From positions 1-64,000 of the forward strand of contig VBAH01000058.1 in NCBI GenBank assembly GCA_005884685.1: DNA of 64,000 nucleotides, given 5' to 3'. The notes beneath the pieces are model-generated. The model was not told the DNA's origin and ran no database searches. It saw only the letters and a program-made list of their open reading frames with translations. The translations under genes were made by a program, and so were the position numbers. Source of the DNA: Alphaproteobacteria bacterium. Lineage in GTDB: Bacteria; Pseudomonadota; Alphaproteobacteria; Rhizobiales; Xanthobacteraceae. The first letter of the stretch is position 1; the number at the start of each line of letters is the position of its first letter. Shown one piece after another: positions 46,826 to 55,708 of the stretch.

Positions 46826-47821
46826 ATGAACAGACGTGAATTTCTAGGAACGACGGCCGCAACACTTGCGATCACGAGCTTCGGCACGGGAGGCGCGCGC
46901 GCGCAGGCCAAGGTCGTGCTGAAGGCAACCGACGTGCACCCGCTCGGCTATCCGACAGTGGAAGCCGTCGTGCGCATGGGCAAAAAGTTCGAAGCCGCGA
47001 CCAACGGACGCGTCAGCGTCCAGATGTTCCCCTCGATGCAGCTCGGCGGCGAGAAGGAGATGATCGAGCAGGCCCAGGTCGGCGCGCTGCAGATCGCGCG
47101 CATCAGCGTCGGCCCGATGGGACCGCTGGTGCCCGAGCTCAACGTGTTCAACCTCCCCTTCATGTTCCGCGACAACGCGCACATGGAGAAGGTGATCGAC
47201 GGGCCGATCGGAGACGAGATGCTGAAGAAGCTTTCCGACCATCCGACCGCCGGCCTGATCGGCCTTTGCTGGATGAACGGCGGCACCCGCAACGTCTACA
47301 ACAGCAAGCATGCCGTGAAGACGGTCGCCGACCTCAAGGGCCTGAAAATCCGCATGATGGGCAACCCGGTATTCGTCGACACGATGAATGCGCTGGGCGG
47401 AAACGGCGTTGCGATGGGCTTTGACCAGTTGGTCAATGCGCTGCAGACCGGTGTGGTCGACGGCGCGGAGAACAACGAGCCGAGCTACGAGACCGGGCAG
47501 CACTATCGTTATGCGAAGTTCTATTCGCGCACCGGGCACCTGATGATTCCGGAGTTGCTGGTGTTCTCGAAGCGCACCTGGGACACGCTGTCGAAAGACG
47601 ATCAGGCGATGATCACGAAGGCGTCCAAGGAAGCCCAGCAGGAACAGCGCAAGCTCTGGTACGAAATGGAGCAGAAGTCGATCGCCAAGCTCAAGGAGTC
47701 CGGCATCGAGATCAATGATGTGGCCGACAAGAAGCAGTTCCAGGACGCCGTGAAGCCGGTGTGGGACAAGTACGGCGCCCAGCACGCCGCGCTGATCCAG
47801 CGCATCCAGGATGTGAAGTAA
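46826..47821 (+). CDS. TRAP transporter substrate-binding protein (DctP family)
   Basis: Periplasmic receptor of 331 residues. Residues 1-26 (MNRREFLGTTAATLAITSFGTGGARA) form a twin-arginine-style signal ending in ARA-QA. The mature region has the DctP pattern: KATDVHPLGYPTVEAVVRMGKKFE, MFPSMQLGGEKEMIEQ, LKGLKIRMMGNPVFVDTMNALGG, and QTGVVDGAENNEPSYE, which shapes the carboxylate pocket. A GGGAGGAAGC ribosome site precedes it. Its position in the hexuronate locus makes a uronate or aldonate the likely ligand. Confidence 0.92.
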   Translation: MNRREFLGTTAATLAITSFGTGGARAQAKVVLKATDVHPLGYPTVEAVVRMGKKFEAATNGRVSVQMFPSMQLGGEKEMIEQAQVGALQIARISVGPMGPLVPELNVFNLPFMFRDNAHMEKVIDGPIGDEMLKKLSDHPTAGLIGLCWMNGGTRNVYNSKHAVKTVADLKGLKIRMMGNPVFVDTMNALGGNGVAMGFDQLVNALQTGVVDGAENNEPSYETGQHYRYAKFYSRTGHLMIPELLVFSKRTWDTLSKDDQAMITKASKEAQQEQRKLWYEMEQKSIAKLKESGIEINDVADKKQFQDAVKPVWDKYGAQHAALIQRIQDVK

Positions 47822-47897
47822 GGCGAGGTTGAACGACGGGAGCCGGCGGGCTCGTCCCGCCGGCTTCGGACTGTCGTTGCGCGATCGAGGGGGGACT

Positions 47898-48416
47898 ATG
47901 AAAGCCCAGTATATCCGGGCGATGGACGCCATCCATCAAGCCTGCCTGTTCGTGGCGGGCTGCTGTCTTGTCGTCATCGTGATCATCATTCCGTACGGCG
48001 TGTTCTGCCGCTACGCGCTCAACAGCGCGGCATCGTGGCCGGAGCCGGTCGCGGTTCTGCTGATGATCATTCTGTCCTTTCTCTCGGCAGTCGTGTGCTA
48101 CCGCGAGTATCTGCATATCGGCGTTGGCGTGCTGCCGGCGTTCCTCAACGAACCGGCCAAGAGCTATCTCGGCTGGTTCCTTGAAGCATGCATGCTCGCC
48201 ACCAATCTGTTCATGCTGTGGTGGGGCGCCAAGCTGGTGCACACCACCTGGTTCCAGAGCATTCCGGAGTTCCCCGCCGTTTCCGCCGGCGTCTCCTATC
48301 TGGCGATCCCAATCGCCGGCGTTCTGACGACTCTGCTGGTGATCGAGCGCTTCATGACGCGGCAATTCTTCTCCGAGCCTGATCCCGAGACTGTCAGTCA
48401 GTTGTCGACCGAGTAG
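47898..48416 (+). CDS. TRAP transporter small permease (DctQ family)
   Basis: A 172-residue membrane protein with four spans; the family usually has about 160-190 residues. It includes YGVFCRYALNSAASWPEPVAVLLMI, the R-Y-x-x-N loop typical of DctQ. The ATG at 47898 has an AGGGGGGACT ribosome site and is preferred to an earlier in-frame ATG at 47829 without a good one. It lies between the receptor and the large permease genes, the standard TRAP order. Confidence 0.9.
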   Translation: MKAQYIRAMDAIHQACLFVAGCCLVVIVIIIPYGVFCRYALNSAASWPEPVAVLLMIILSFLSAVVCYREYLHIGVGVLPAFLNEPAKSYLGWFLEACMLATNLFMLWWGAKLVHTTWFQSIPEFPAVSAGVSYLAIPIAGVLTTLLVIERFMTRQFFSEPDPETVSQLSTE

Positions 48417-48439
48417 TCAGGGAAAACGGGGGCCGGCTC

Positions 48440-49726
48440 ATGGACGTATTCATTCTGATCGGCAGCTTTACCATCGTGTGCCTGATGGGCATGCCGGTCG
48501 CCTACGCGCTGGGCATCGCCGCCATTCTGGCCGCGCTGTGGATCGACTTGCCGCTCGAAGCCGTGATGCTGAAAGTGTCCGGCGGCATGAGTGGATTCTC
48601 GCTGCTCGCTATTCCGTTCTTCATCCTGGCCGGCGCCATCATGGCGGTCGGCGGAATGGCGGAGCGGCTGGTCAATCTCGCCAAAGTGTTCGTGGGCTTC
48701 ATCCGCGGCGGAATGGCGCTGGTGAACATCCTCGCCTCGACCATGTTCGGATGCATCTCGGGATCATCAGTCGCGGACACTGCGGCAGTCGGTTCGGTGA
48801 TGATCCCGCAAATGATCAAGAACGGCTATCCGCGCCTGTTCGCCGTCAATGTCACGATTTCGGGCTCGCTGCAGCCGCTGCTCGTACCCCCCTCGCACAA
48901 CATGATCATTTACTCGATCGCGGCCGGCGGAACGATCTCGGTCGCGCATCTGTTCATGGGGGGGATTATTCCGGCTCTGCTGCTCGGCCTGTCACTGATC
49001 ATCCTGGTGCTGATCATCGCGTACCGCGACAAATTCCCGAAAGGCGACGTGATCCCACTGCGCCAGGCACTGAAGATCGCCGTCGACGCGATCTGGGGCA
49101 TGGTCACGATCGGGATCATCCTCGGCGGCATCCTGAGCGGCGTCTTCACCCCGACCGAGGCAGGCGCGGTCGCCTGTGTTTACGCATTCTTCGTGACGAT
49201 GTTCGTCTATCGCGACGTCAAATGGAGCGAGTTGCCGAAACTGATCGGGCGCGTCGTGCGCACCATCGGGATGGTCATGATCATGATCGGGTTCTCAATC
49301 GCATTCGGCTACATGATGGCGATCATGCGCGTGCCCGCGATGGCGACCCAATTCTTCGTCGACATCTCGAGCGACAAGTACATGTTTCTGCTGTGGGTCA
49401 ACATCCTGCTCCTGCTGCTCGGCACGTTCATGGATCTCGCGCCGATGCTGTTGATCTGCACGCCGATCTTCCTCCCGGTGATCAAGACCTTCGGCATCGA
49501 TCCGGTGCATTTCGGCATCATCATGATCCTCAATCTCGGTATCGGCCTGCTCACGCCGCCCGTCGGCCCGACCATGGTGGTCGGCTGCGCCATCGGCCGC
49601 GTCAGCATGGAGGCGGTGTCGCGCTCGATCCTGATCTTCTATGTGCCGATGATCATCGTGCTGCTGCTGGTCACCTACATACCGGCATTGACGCTGTGGC
49701 TGCCGAGCGTGGTGCTGGGGAAGTGA
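48440..49726 (+). CDS. TRAP transporter large permease (DctM family)
   Basis: The 428-residue channel subunit, with about 12 hydrophobic segments. Patterns typical of DctM include GFSLLAIPFFILAGAIMAVGGMAERLVNLA, ASTMFGCISGSSVADTAAVGSVMIPQM and LGIGLLTPPVGPTMVVGCAIG. It couples uptake to the sodium or proton gradient. The TGA at 49724-49726 overlaps the GTG of the next gene as GTGA. It is the last transporter gene in the hexuronate operon. Confidence 0.94.
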   Translation: MDVFILIGSFTIVCLMGMPVAYALGIAAILAALWIDLPLEAVMLKVSGGMSGFSLLAIPFFILAGAIMAVGGMAERLVNLAKVFVGFIRGGMALVNILASTMFGCISGSSVADTAAVGSVMIPQMIKNGYPRLFAVNVTISGSLQPLLVPPSHNMIIYSIAAGGTISVAHLFMGGIIPALLLGLSLIILVLIIAYRDKFPKGDVIPLRQALKIAVDAIWGMVTIGIILGGILSGVFTPTEAGAVACVYAFFVTMFVYRDVKWSELPKLIGRVVRTIGMVMIMIGFSIAFGYMMAIMRVPAMATQFFVDISSDKYMFLLWVNILLLLLGTFMDLAPMLLICTPIFLPVIKTFGIDPVHFGIIMILNLGIGLLTPPVGPTMVVGCAIGRVSMEAVSRSILIFYVPMIIVLLLVTYIPALTLWLPSVVLGK

Positions 49727-51186
49727 GGCTGTCCGCCGCGACGCTCCACCGCCTGCCGCCCGATGTGGCGCGCCCGCGCTACGACCGCGCCGCTGTCGCA
49801 ACCGGCATTGTTCATCTCGGCATCGGCGCGTTCCAGCGCGCCCATCAGGCGATGTACACCGAGGCGGCGCTCAATGCCGGCGACACGCGCTGGGGCATCG
49901 TCGGCGCGAGCCTGCGCTCGCCGGCCGTGCGCGATGCGCTCACGCCGCAGGATGGGCTTTACACGCTCAGCGTTCGCGGAGCGGAAGGCGAGCGGCTGCA
50001 GGTGATCGGCGCAATCAGGGATGTGCTGGTCGCGCCGGAGGATCCGGAGGCCCTGCTGCGTGCGCTGTGCGATCCGTCGCTCGCGATCGTGACGCTGACC
50101 GTGACCGAAAAAGGCTACTGCTACGATCCGGCGACGGCGGCGCTCGACGAGACGCATCCCGACATCGTCCACGATCTGGCCAACCCGGCGCGCCCGCGTA
50201 CGGCGCCGGGCTTCCTGGTCGAGGCGCTGCGGCGACGCCGTGCGGCGCAGACGCACGCCTTCACGGTGCTGTGCTGCGACAACCTCCCGCATAACGGCCG
50301 CGCCGTGCGGGCGATCGTGACGCACTTCGCGGCACGTGGTGATTCGGCGCTCGCCGGCTACATCGCGAACGAGGTCGCGTTTCCCTCCACCATGGTCGAC
50401 CGCATCACGCCCGCGACGACGGATGACGACCGCGCCGCGATCGCGAAGCACCTCGGCGTGGAGGATGCGGCGCCAGTCGTGACCGAACCGTTCAGTCAGT
50501 GGGTCATCGAGGACCGTTTCCCGCTCGGGAGGCCCGATTGGTCGCTCGCGGGCGCGGAATTCGTCACTGACGTCGCGCCTTACGAGAACATGAAGCTGCG
50601 GCTGCTCAACGGCAGCCATTCGACACTGGCCTATCTCGGCTATCTCGCGGGCTACGAGACCGTGTCCGATACAATGAAGGACGCGAATTACCGCCGCCTT
50701 GCCGAGGGCGTGATGGATGACGCCGCGACGACGCTGAGGATGCCACCCGGTGCCGACGTCGCCGCCTACAAGCGCGCACTGATGGAGCGGTACGCCAATC
50801 CGGCGCTCAAGCACCGCACCTGGCAGATCTGCATGGACGGCTCGCAGAAACTGCCCCAGCGCCTGCTCGGCTCGATCCGTGATCGGCTCGCCGCCGGTGC
50901 GCCGATTGATCGGCTGGTCATGGGTGTTGCCGGCTGGATGCGCTACGTCACCGGCGTCGACGAACAAGGCAAACCGATCGATGTGCGCGATCCCTTGTCC
51001 GTGCGGCTGCGCGCGATCGCGGATGAAGCCGGCCCGGTAGCAGAGCGGCTCGCCCCTGCTCTGCTCGATGTGCGCGAGATCTTTGCGCCGGCGCTTGCCG
51101 CCGACGCGCGGTTTCGCACGGGTGTGACCGGTGCGCTGGCGCGCATTATTGCGACGGGTGCGAAACAAGCAGTTGCGAAGTCGTAG
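49723..51186 (+). CDS. uxuB: Fructuronate reductase / mannitol-dehydrogenase-family oxidoreductase
   Basis: A 487-residue polyol-specific long-chain dehydrogenase. It begins with GTG at 49723, overlapping the DctM stop; a long apparent upstream extension is out-of-frame reading of the permease gene. Features are GIVHLGIGAFQRAHQAMYTE (nucleotide binding), LPHNGRAVRAIV, and the catalytic KLRLLNGSH motif (K-x4-N-x2-H). It reduces fructuronate to mannonate in the path to uxuA. UxuB and the related altronate enzyme UxaB, or mannitol dehydrogenase, cannot be fully separated, but context favours UxuB. Its stop codon lies inside a palindromic repeat. Confidence 0.88.
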   Translation: MRLSAATLHRLPPDVARPRYDRAAVATGIVHLGIGAFQRAHQAMYTEAALNAGDTRWGIVGASLRSPAVRDALTPQDGLYTLSVRGAEGERLQVIGAIRDVLVAPEDPEALLRALCDPSLAIVTLTVTEKGYCYDPATAALDETHPDIVHDLANPARPRTAPGFLVEALRRRRAAQTHAFTVLCCDNLPHNGRAVRAIVTHFAARGDSALAGYIANEVAFPSTMVDRITPATTDDDRAAIAKHLGVEDAAPVVTEPFSQWVIEDRFPLGRPDWSLAGAEFVTDVAPYENMKLRLLNGSHSTLAYLGYLAGYETVSDTMKDANYRRLAEGVMDDAATTLRMPPGADVAAYKRALMERYANPALKHRTWQICMDGSQKLPQRLLGSIRDRLAAGAPIDRLVMGVAGWMRYVTGVDEQGKPIDVRDPLSVRLRAIADEAGPVAERLAPALLDVREIFAPALAADARFRTGVTGALARIIATGAKQAVAKS

Positions 51187-51259
51187 GGCGGGCAAAGCGC
51201 GAAGCACGTGCCCGCGTCTGGTGTTCTGGCGGGCACGCTTCGCTTTGCCCGCCCTACGA
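51181..51259. repeat. Palindromic intergenic repeat (family C), overlapping the uxuB stop codon
   Basis: Outer arms TCGTAGGGCGGGCAAAGCG and CGCTTTGCCCGCCCTACGA enclose a central GTGCCCGCG / GCGGGCACGC stem; nearly the same arms occur at 10770-10844. The TAG of the left arm is the stop codon of the uxuB-like gene (51184-51186). The element fills most of the gap before the convergent Rrf2 gene. Confidence 0.85.
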
Positions 51260-51266
51260 TGTGCGG

Positions 51267-51692
51267 CTACGCCGCGTTCGCGGCGCTCGTCTTCGCCACC
51301 AGCGCGGCGATCGAGGTCTTGTCGAGCGTTTCCATGAACGCCGCGATGCCGCGCCCGATGGTGCGATCGAGTTCGCGATCGATTGCACCGACCGGCTCCT
51401 CCGACATCATCTGATCGAGCGGTCCGCAAGCCTTGAAGCGCGGCTCGATCGCGCGGATCACCTGCCCCACCCGGATCGCGCCCGGCGCCATCGCCAGGCG
51501 CACGCCGCCGTGCGGCCCGCGGATGGTCTCGACCAGCCCGGCCTTGGTGAGAGTCTTGATCAGCTTGAAGATGTTCTGCTCGGTGATGCCGGTCACCTTG
51601 GCAATCGTCGCGACCTTGGCAAGCGCCGGATGGCGCTCGGCGCAATGGGCGAGCACACGCAAGGCGTAACGGCTCTGCTCGGTCAGTCGCAT
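51267..51692 (-). CDS. Rrf2-family transcriptional regulator with an incomplete cluster-ligand set
   Basis: A 141-residue winged-helix regulator resembling NsrR and RirA: MRLTEQSRYALRVLAHCAER, then TGITEQNIFKLIKTLTKAGLVETIRGPHGGVRLA. The 2Fe-2S/4Fe-4S loop normally has three cysteines; here only Cys89 (RFKACGPLDQ) is present, with no cysteine in the next 50 residues, so a canonical cluster is unlikely. It follows two MFS permease genes on the same strand by 52 bp and may control them. Which signal it reads is unknown. Confidence 0.88.
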   Translation of the reverse strand: MRLTEQSRYALRVLAHCAERHPALAKVATIAKVTGITEQNIFKLIKTLTKAGLVETIRGPHGGVRLAMAPGAIRVGQVIRAIEPRFKACGPLDQMMSEEPVGAIDRELDRTIGRGIAAFMETLDKTSIAALVAKTSAANAA

Positions 51693-51744
51693 CGGCTGAA
51701 TCTATTTCACGTTACGAAGTCGCGCAAGCAACGCCGATGCGGTC

Positions 51745-53016
51745 TCAAGCCGACGCCCGGCGGCGCCTGAAGTTCGGAATGAGTGTCAGAATCGCCAGTA
51801 GGCTGAGACCGCAGACGAGGAAAAACACCGCGCGCGGATGGCCCGCGTCCATCACCCAGCCGAACAGCAGGGGCGCGATGATGCCGCCGATATTGAAGCC
51901 GGTAGTGACGAAGCCGAATACCTTGCCGAACTGCCCCTCCGGCGTCACCGCGCGCACGATCATGTCGCGGGAGGGCTGCATCAGGCCGTTTACGAAGCCG
52001 TTGAGCGACATCACAAACATCAACATCACGATGCCGAGATCGGCCGCGCCGATGAGCGCCGCCGTGACGGCAATCCCGGCGAACGAAAACGCCGCGACCC
52101 ATTCGTGCCGCGTCACGCGCGCGGCGAGCAGGCCGCCCGCCAGCACGCCGAGCGCGCTGAGCATCAGGTTCGCGGTCAGCGCCGTGTTGGCGACGCCGAG
52201 CGGGGTGCCGTACGCCTCGCCGAGCGCGACGACCGAGTAATTCTGCACGCCGGTCGTGGAGAATGTGATCATCACGAAGAACAGCAGATTGAGCAGGATC
52301 GGCGCCGACAACAGCAGCGACCAGCCGCCCTTCTCATCGGTCTTCTCGCTCGCCGGCCGCGCCGGCCTGGGCGGCGCCTGAAACAGCGCGGCCGGCTGGA
52401 TCATCAGTGCAACGGCGACCAGCAGGCCCATCAAGGAAGCGGCGACGAACGCGCCCTGCCAGCCGAGCAACCCCTGCAGGATCAGCATCGAGGCGGGGGC
52501 GACGGCGGTGCCGAGGAAGCCGGCGAAGATATGCACCGAGAACGCCTGGCTCGCGCGCTCCTTGGACACGAGCTGCGACAGGACCGCGTAGTCCGCCGGA
52601 TGGTAGACGCCATTGGCGACGCCGAAGATCGCGAACATCGCGACCAGCAGCCAGAAGGAGGGGATTGATCCGACGATCGCAAGACACGCCGCGCCCAGCA
52701 CCAGCCCCGAAATCAGGACGGAGCGCGGGCCGATCCGATCGACCAGGAAACCCGCCGGGGTCTGGCACAATGCGGTGGTCACGTTGAACGCGGTCAGCGC
52801 GAAGCCGAGTTCCGTATAGCTCACGCCGTAGAAGTCACGGATGAAGGGGAACAGCGGCGGCAGCACCAGAATGTAGAAATGGCTGACGAAGTGCGCCGCG
52901 CAGACGAGCGAAATGATGCGCGTGTCGTTCGTGCGCGCCGCGCCGCCCGAGACTTCGGTGATCTGTGCCATGTCTTCTTGTTTTAGTTCCGAAGTCCCGG
53001 CCGCGCTGGAACTCAT
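51745..53016 (-). CDS. MFS permease
   Basis: A 423-residue major-facilitator protein with 12 predicted spans. The loop between spans 2 and 3 contains GFLVDRIGPRSVLISG (the MFS A-motif region), and NGVYHPADYAVLSQLV in span 4-5 resembles the fosmidomycin-resistance / nitrate-nitrite porter-like families. Start at 53016 overlaps the stop of the next gene upstream (TGATG). An internal ATG at 52971 (MAQITEVSG) is an alternative. The substrate cannot be determined; context with another MFS gene and an SsuA-like binding protein suggests an organic anion. Confidence 0.82.
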   Translation of the reverse strand: MSSSAAGTSELKQEDMAQITEVSGGAARTNDTRIISLVCAAHFVSHFYILVLPPLFPFIRDFYGVSYTELGFALTAFNVTTALCQTPAGFLVDRIGPRSVLISGLVLGAACLAIVGSIPSFWLLVAMFAIFGVANGVYHPADYAVLSQLVSKERASQAFSVHIFAGFLGTAVAPASMLILQGLLGWQGAFVAASLMGLLVAVALMIQPAALFQAPPRPARPASEKTDEKGGWSLLLSAPILLNLLFFVMITFSTTGVQNYSVVALGEAYGTPLGVANTALTANLMLSALGVLAGGLLAARVTRHEWVAAFSFAGIAVTAALIGAADLGIVMLMFVMSLNGFVNGLMQPSRDMIVRAVTPEGQFGKVFGFVTTGFNIGGIIAPLLFGWVMDAGHPRAVFFLVCGLSLLAILTLIPNFRRRRASA

Positions 53017-54248
53017 CAGGTCAGCGGCTGACCTTTGCGCTCCGGTATCAGGAACAGCGTCGCCACGATGTCAATCAGATAAATCGTGGCAAGAAGCGCG
53101 ATCGCGGCCGTGAACGAGTAGGTCGCGGCAAGCGCACCCACGACGAACGGTCCGAAGCCGCCGACGCCGCGTCCGAGATTGAACAGCACGTTCTCCGCCG
53201 TCGCGCGGGCTTCGGTCGGATAGAGCTCCGAGAGCAATGCCCCATACCCGCCGAGCATGCCGTTCACGAACATGCCCATGATCGCGCCGCCGACCAGCAA
53301 GGCGGTCGCGTCGGTGAGTTGCGAGTAGAGCAGGACCATGATGAACGCGCCGGCCTGGAATGTAAGGAGGGCCGGACGGCGGCCGACGCGGTCGGCGAAG
53401 TGCCCGAACGCGAAGATGCCGAAGGCCATGCCGAGCACGGTCACGGCGGTCCACAGCGCCGATTGGGTCAGGCCAAAGCCGAACTTGGTCGAGAGGTAGC
53501 TCGGCAGCCAGATCATCAGGCCGTAGTAGCCGAAGTTCTGCACCGCGCAGAGGATGAACATGCCGATGCTGACCTTGGTGGTCGCCGCATCCTTGACCAG
53601 CAGTCCGACCGGCATCGAGCGGCGCGCCTTCTCCACGTGCTCGGTGAACATCTTCGGCTCGCCGACGTACCAGCGCACCGCGAACGCGACGAGCCCCGGG
53701 ATCAAGCCGACGATGAACACGCCGCGCCAGCCGATGCTCGGCAGCATCAGCGGGACGGTGAGTGCAGCGAGCAGAACCCCCGCCTGCCAGCCGAGCGCCA
53801 CGTAGGAGCAGGCCCGCGCGCGCAATTTCGCCGGCCAGGTTTCGGCGACCAGCGCCATGCCGATGCCGAACTCGCCGCCGAGGCCGAGTCCGGCAATGGT
53901 GCGGTAGACCAGCAGATCCCAGTAGCCTTGCGCAAACGCGCAAAGCCCGGTGAACACCGCGAACAGCAGGATAGTCCAGGTGAGCACGCGCACGCGCCCG
54001 TAATAGTCGGCAAGGATGCCGAACAGGATGCCGCCGACGACCGCGCCGATCAGCGTCCAGGTGATCAGCGAGCCGGCCTGCGCCGGCGTCAGGCTCAGGT
54101 CCGCCGAGATCGCACGCAGCATGAAGCCGAGAATGAGCAGGTCGAAGCCGTCCATCGCGTAGCCGATGGTCGAGGCCGCCAGCGCCTTCATGGCGGTGTT
54201 GTCGGGCCGGTCCACTGCGCCAACGGCGCTGTCGCCAATCGCGGTCAT
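53016..54248 (-). CDS. MFS permease, AAHS / sugar-porter-like
   Basis: A 410-residue, 12-span transporter from the ATG at 54248, which follows GGGGGACATC. GYAMDGFDLLILGFML in span 1 is the aromatic-acid:H+ symporter-like motif (DGFDxxxxG). GILADYYGRVRVLTWTILL is the A-motif, and AETWPAKLRARACSYVALGWQAG contains the R-x-R-A pattern between spans 4 and 5. It is translationally coupled with the following MFS gene (TGATG). The likely role is proton-coupled uptake of an aromatic or other carboxylate; the substrate is not established. Confidence 0.85.
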   Translation of the reverse strand: MTAIGDSAVGAVDRPDNTAMKALAASTIGYAMDGFDLLILGFMLRAISADLSLTPAQAGSLITWTLIGAVVGGILFGILADYYGRVRVLTWTILLFAVFTGLCAFAQGYWDLLVYRTIAGLGLGGEFGIGMALVAETWPAKLRARACSYVALGWQAGVLLAALTVPLMLPSIGWRGVFIVGLIPGLVAFAVRWYVGEPKMFTEHVEKARRSMPVGLLVKDAATTKVSIGMFILCAVQNFGYYGLMIWLPSYLSTKFGFGLTQSALWTAVTVLGMAFGIFAFGHFADRVGRRPALLTFQAGAFIMVLLYSQLTDATALLVGGAIMGMFVNGMLGGYGALLSELYPTEARATAENVLFNLGRGVGGFGPFVVGALAATYSFTAAIALLATIYLIDIVATLFLIPERKGQPLT

Positions 54249-54365
54249 GATGTCCCCCACAGAGTCAGGCGATCAGAATAGCGCATGGATGGGCGCTGCG
54301 CAGGGTACCGCGCCGCGCTGGGGAAAAGTCTTTCTTCGCTTCGTCAACGGCAACCGTACACTCGC

Positions 54366-54508
54366 TGTCATCCCGGCCAAGCGAGCCTCAAGCGCGTTTA
54401 CGCGCGTCTGCGACGCGCTATGGCGAGCGCGAGGCGGGACCCATGAATCACGGCTCGGGCGAATGGCGCGATGGGTCCCGGCTCTCGCTTCGCTCGGCCG
54501 GGATGACA
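54366..54508. repeat. Palindromic intergenic repeat (family E)
   Basis: Outer arms TGTCATCCCGGCCAAGCGAG and CTCGGCCGGGATGACA enclose two inner stems, including a GGGACCCATG / GATGGGTCCC pair, over about 143 bp. It occupies half of the 293-bp gap between the MFS permease start and the SsuA-like gene stop. No gene is seen in that gap. Confidence 0.8.
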
Positions 54509-54541
54509 GTGTTCCAGCGTCAGCCGCGCGGAAGCCAAGGG

Positions 54542-55582
54542 TCACATCTTGCCTTGCCACTTCTTCAGCGCCGCCTCGACGAAGCGGTTGTCGTAGGTGT
54601 CCTCGACCTTGATGTTGGCGGCCTTGACCTCGGGCAGGAACGCGGCCAGCACGTTCAGCACAATCTGCGCGCCTTCTTTGGTGATCTGCCCGTCCGGCGC
54701 ATGCGCCTCGCGCATCTTTTTGTATGAGGCGAGATAAAGCTCCTTGTCGCCGAGCATATGCTCGGGCGGAACGTTGGCGGCGATATCGTCCACGGTCGCC
54801 TTCTGCATCCACAATTCGGCACGCACGATCGCATTCGTCAGCGCCTGGATCGTGTTGGGATTTTTCTCGATGAATTCCGCCGTGGCGTAGAGCCCGGCCT
54901 CCGGATACGGCCCGCCGAACAGGTCCTCGGTACCTTTGCGCGTGCGGGTCTCGGCGATGATCGTGATCGCCTTGTCGGTTTCCAGCTTGGTCATCACCGG
55001 ATCGGAATTGATGATCGCGTCGATCTCGCCCTTCTCGATCGCCGCGACCGCGGCGCCCGAGGTGCCGACGCCGATGATCGAGACGTCGTTCGAAGTCAGC
55101 CCGGCCTTGCCGAGCAGGTGGTTGACGATCATGTGCGTGGAGGATCCCGGCGCGCTGACGCCGATCTTCATTCCTTTCAAATCCGCGGGCGACTTGTAGC
55201 GGTCACCGACTTTCTTCGAGACCGCGATGGTGAGCGCCGGATAGCGCACCTGGACGACGAAGTTCTTCAGCTTCTGGCCCTTCGCCGCCATGGTGAGCGT
55301 GTTGGAATAGGCGCCCGACGCCACATCGCTCGACCCGCCCATCAGCGACTGCAGCGCCTTCGACCCGCCGGCGAATGCCGCGATCTCGACGTCCAGCCCT
55401 TCGTCGGTGAAATACCTGCGCTGCTGCGCGATGATCAGCGGCAGATACGGCAGGCCGAGCGAGGCGGTCGCGATGTTGACTTTGCGCTTTTCCGGCGCCT
55501 GCGCGCTCGCACCGTGTGGGGAGAGCAGCCCCAAGGCGGCGCCGAACGCCAGCGCGACCCGGTATTTCGCGGCGAAACGCAT
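54542..55582 (-). CDS. ABC transporter substrate-binding protein, SsuA/NMT1-like
   Basis: A 346-residue exported protein from the ATG at 55582, preceded by GGGAGGACGCAC. Residues 1-28 form a signal (MRFAAKYRVALAFGAALGLLSPHGASA, cleaved before QAP). The mature region shows the NMT1/THI5-like fold patterns VNIATASLGLPYLPLIIAQQRRYFTDEGLDVE, FAGGSKALQSLMGGSSDVA and GMKIGVSAPGSSTHMIVNHLL. Such proteins bind sulfonates, nitrate, pyrimidine precursors or aromatic acids. No ABC permease or ATPase gene accompanies it here, which is unusual. Confidence 0.85.
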   Translation of the reverse strand: MRFAAKYRVALAFGAALGLLSPHGASAQAPEKRKVNIATASLGLPYLPLIIAQQRRYFTDEGLDVEIAAFAGGSKALQSLMGGSSDVASGAYSNTLTMAAKGQKLKNFVVQVRYPALTIAVSKKVGDRYKSPADLKGMKIGVSAPGSSTHMIVNHLLGKAGLTSNDVSIIGVGTSGAAVAAIEKGEIDAIINSDPVMTKLETDKAITIIAETRTRKGTEDLFGGPYPEAGLYATAEFIEKNPNTIQALTNAIVRAELWMQKATVDDIAANVPPEHMLGDKELYLASYKKMREAHAPDGQITKEGAQIVLNVLAAFLPEVKAANIKVEDTYDNRFVEAALKKWQGKM

Positions 55583-55708
55583 GTGCGTCCTCCCATTGCG
55601 GCGAGTGTCGGCACAATGCGCGACCTTGCCAAGCCCGTTTTTCACCTACGCCTTATGCAAAGCCGCATGAATTGAAGCCACCTTAAGGATGCGATAGGGA
55701 GCAACCGG

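Noticed and set aside
48478-49722. A 902-residue fusion of TRAP permease and fructuronate reductase
   Set aside because: The first 415 codons are the permease gene read out of frame; the real gene starts at the GTGA overlap at 49723.
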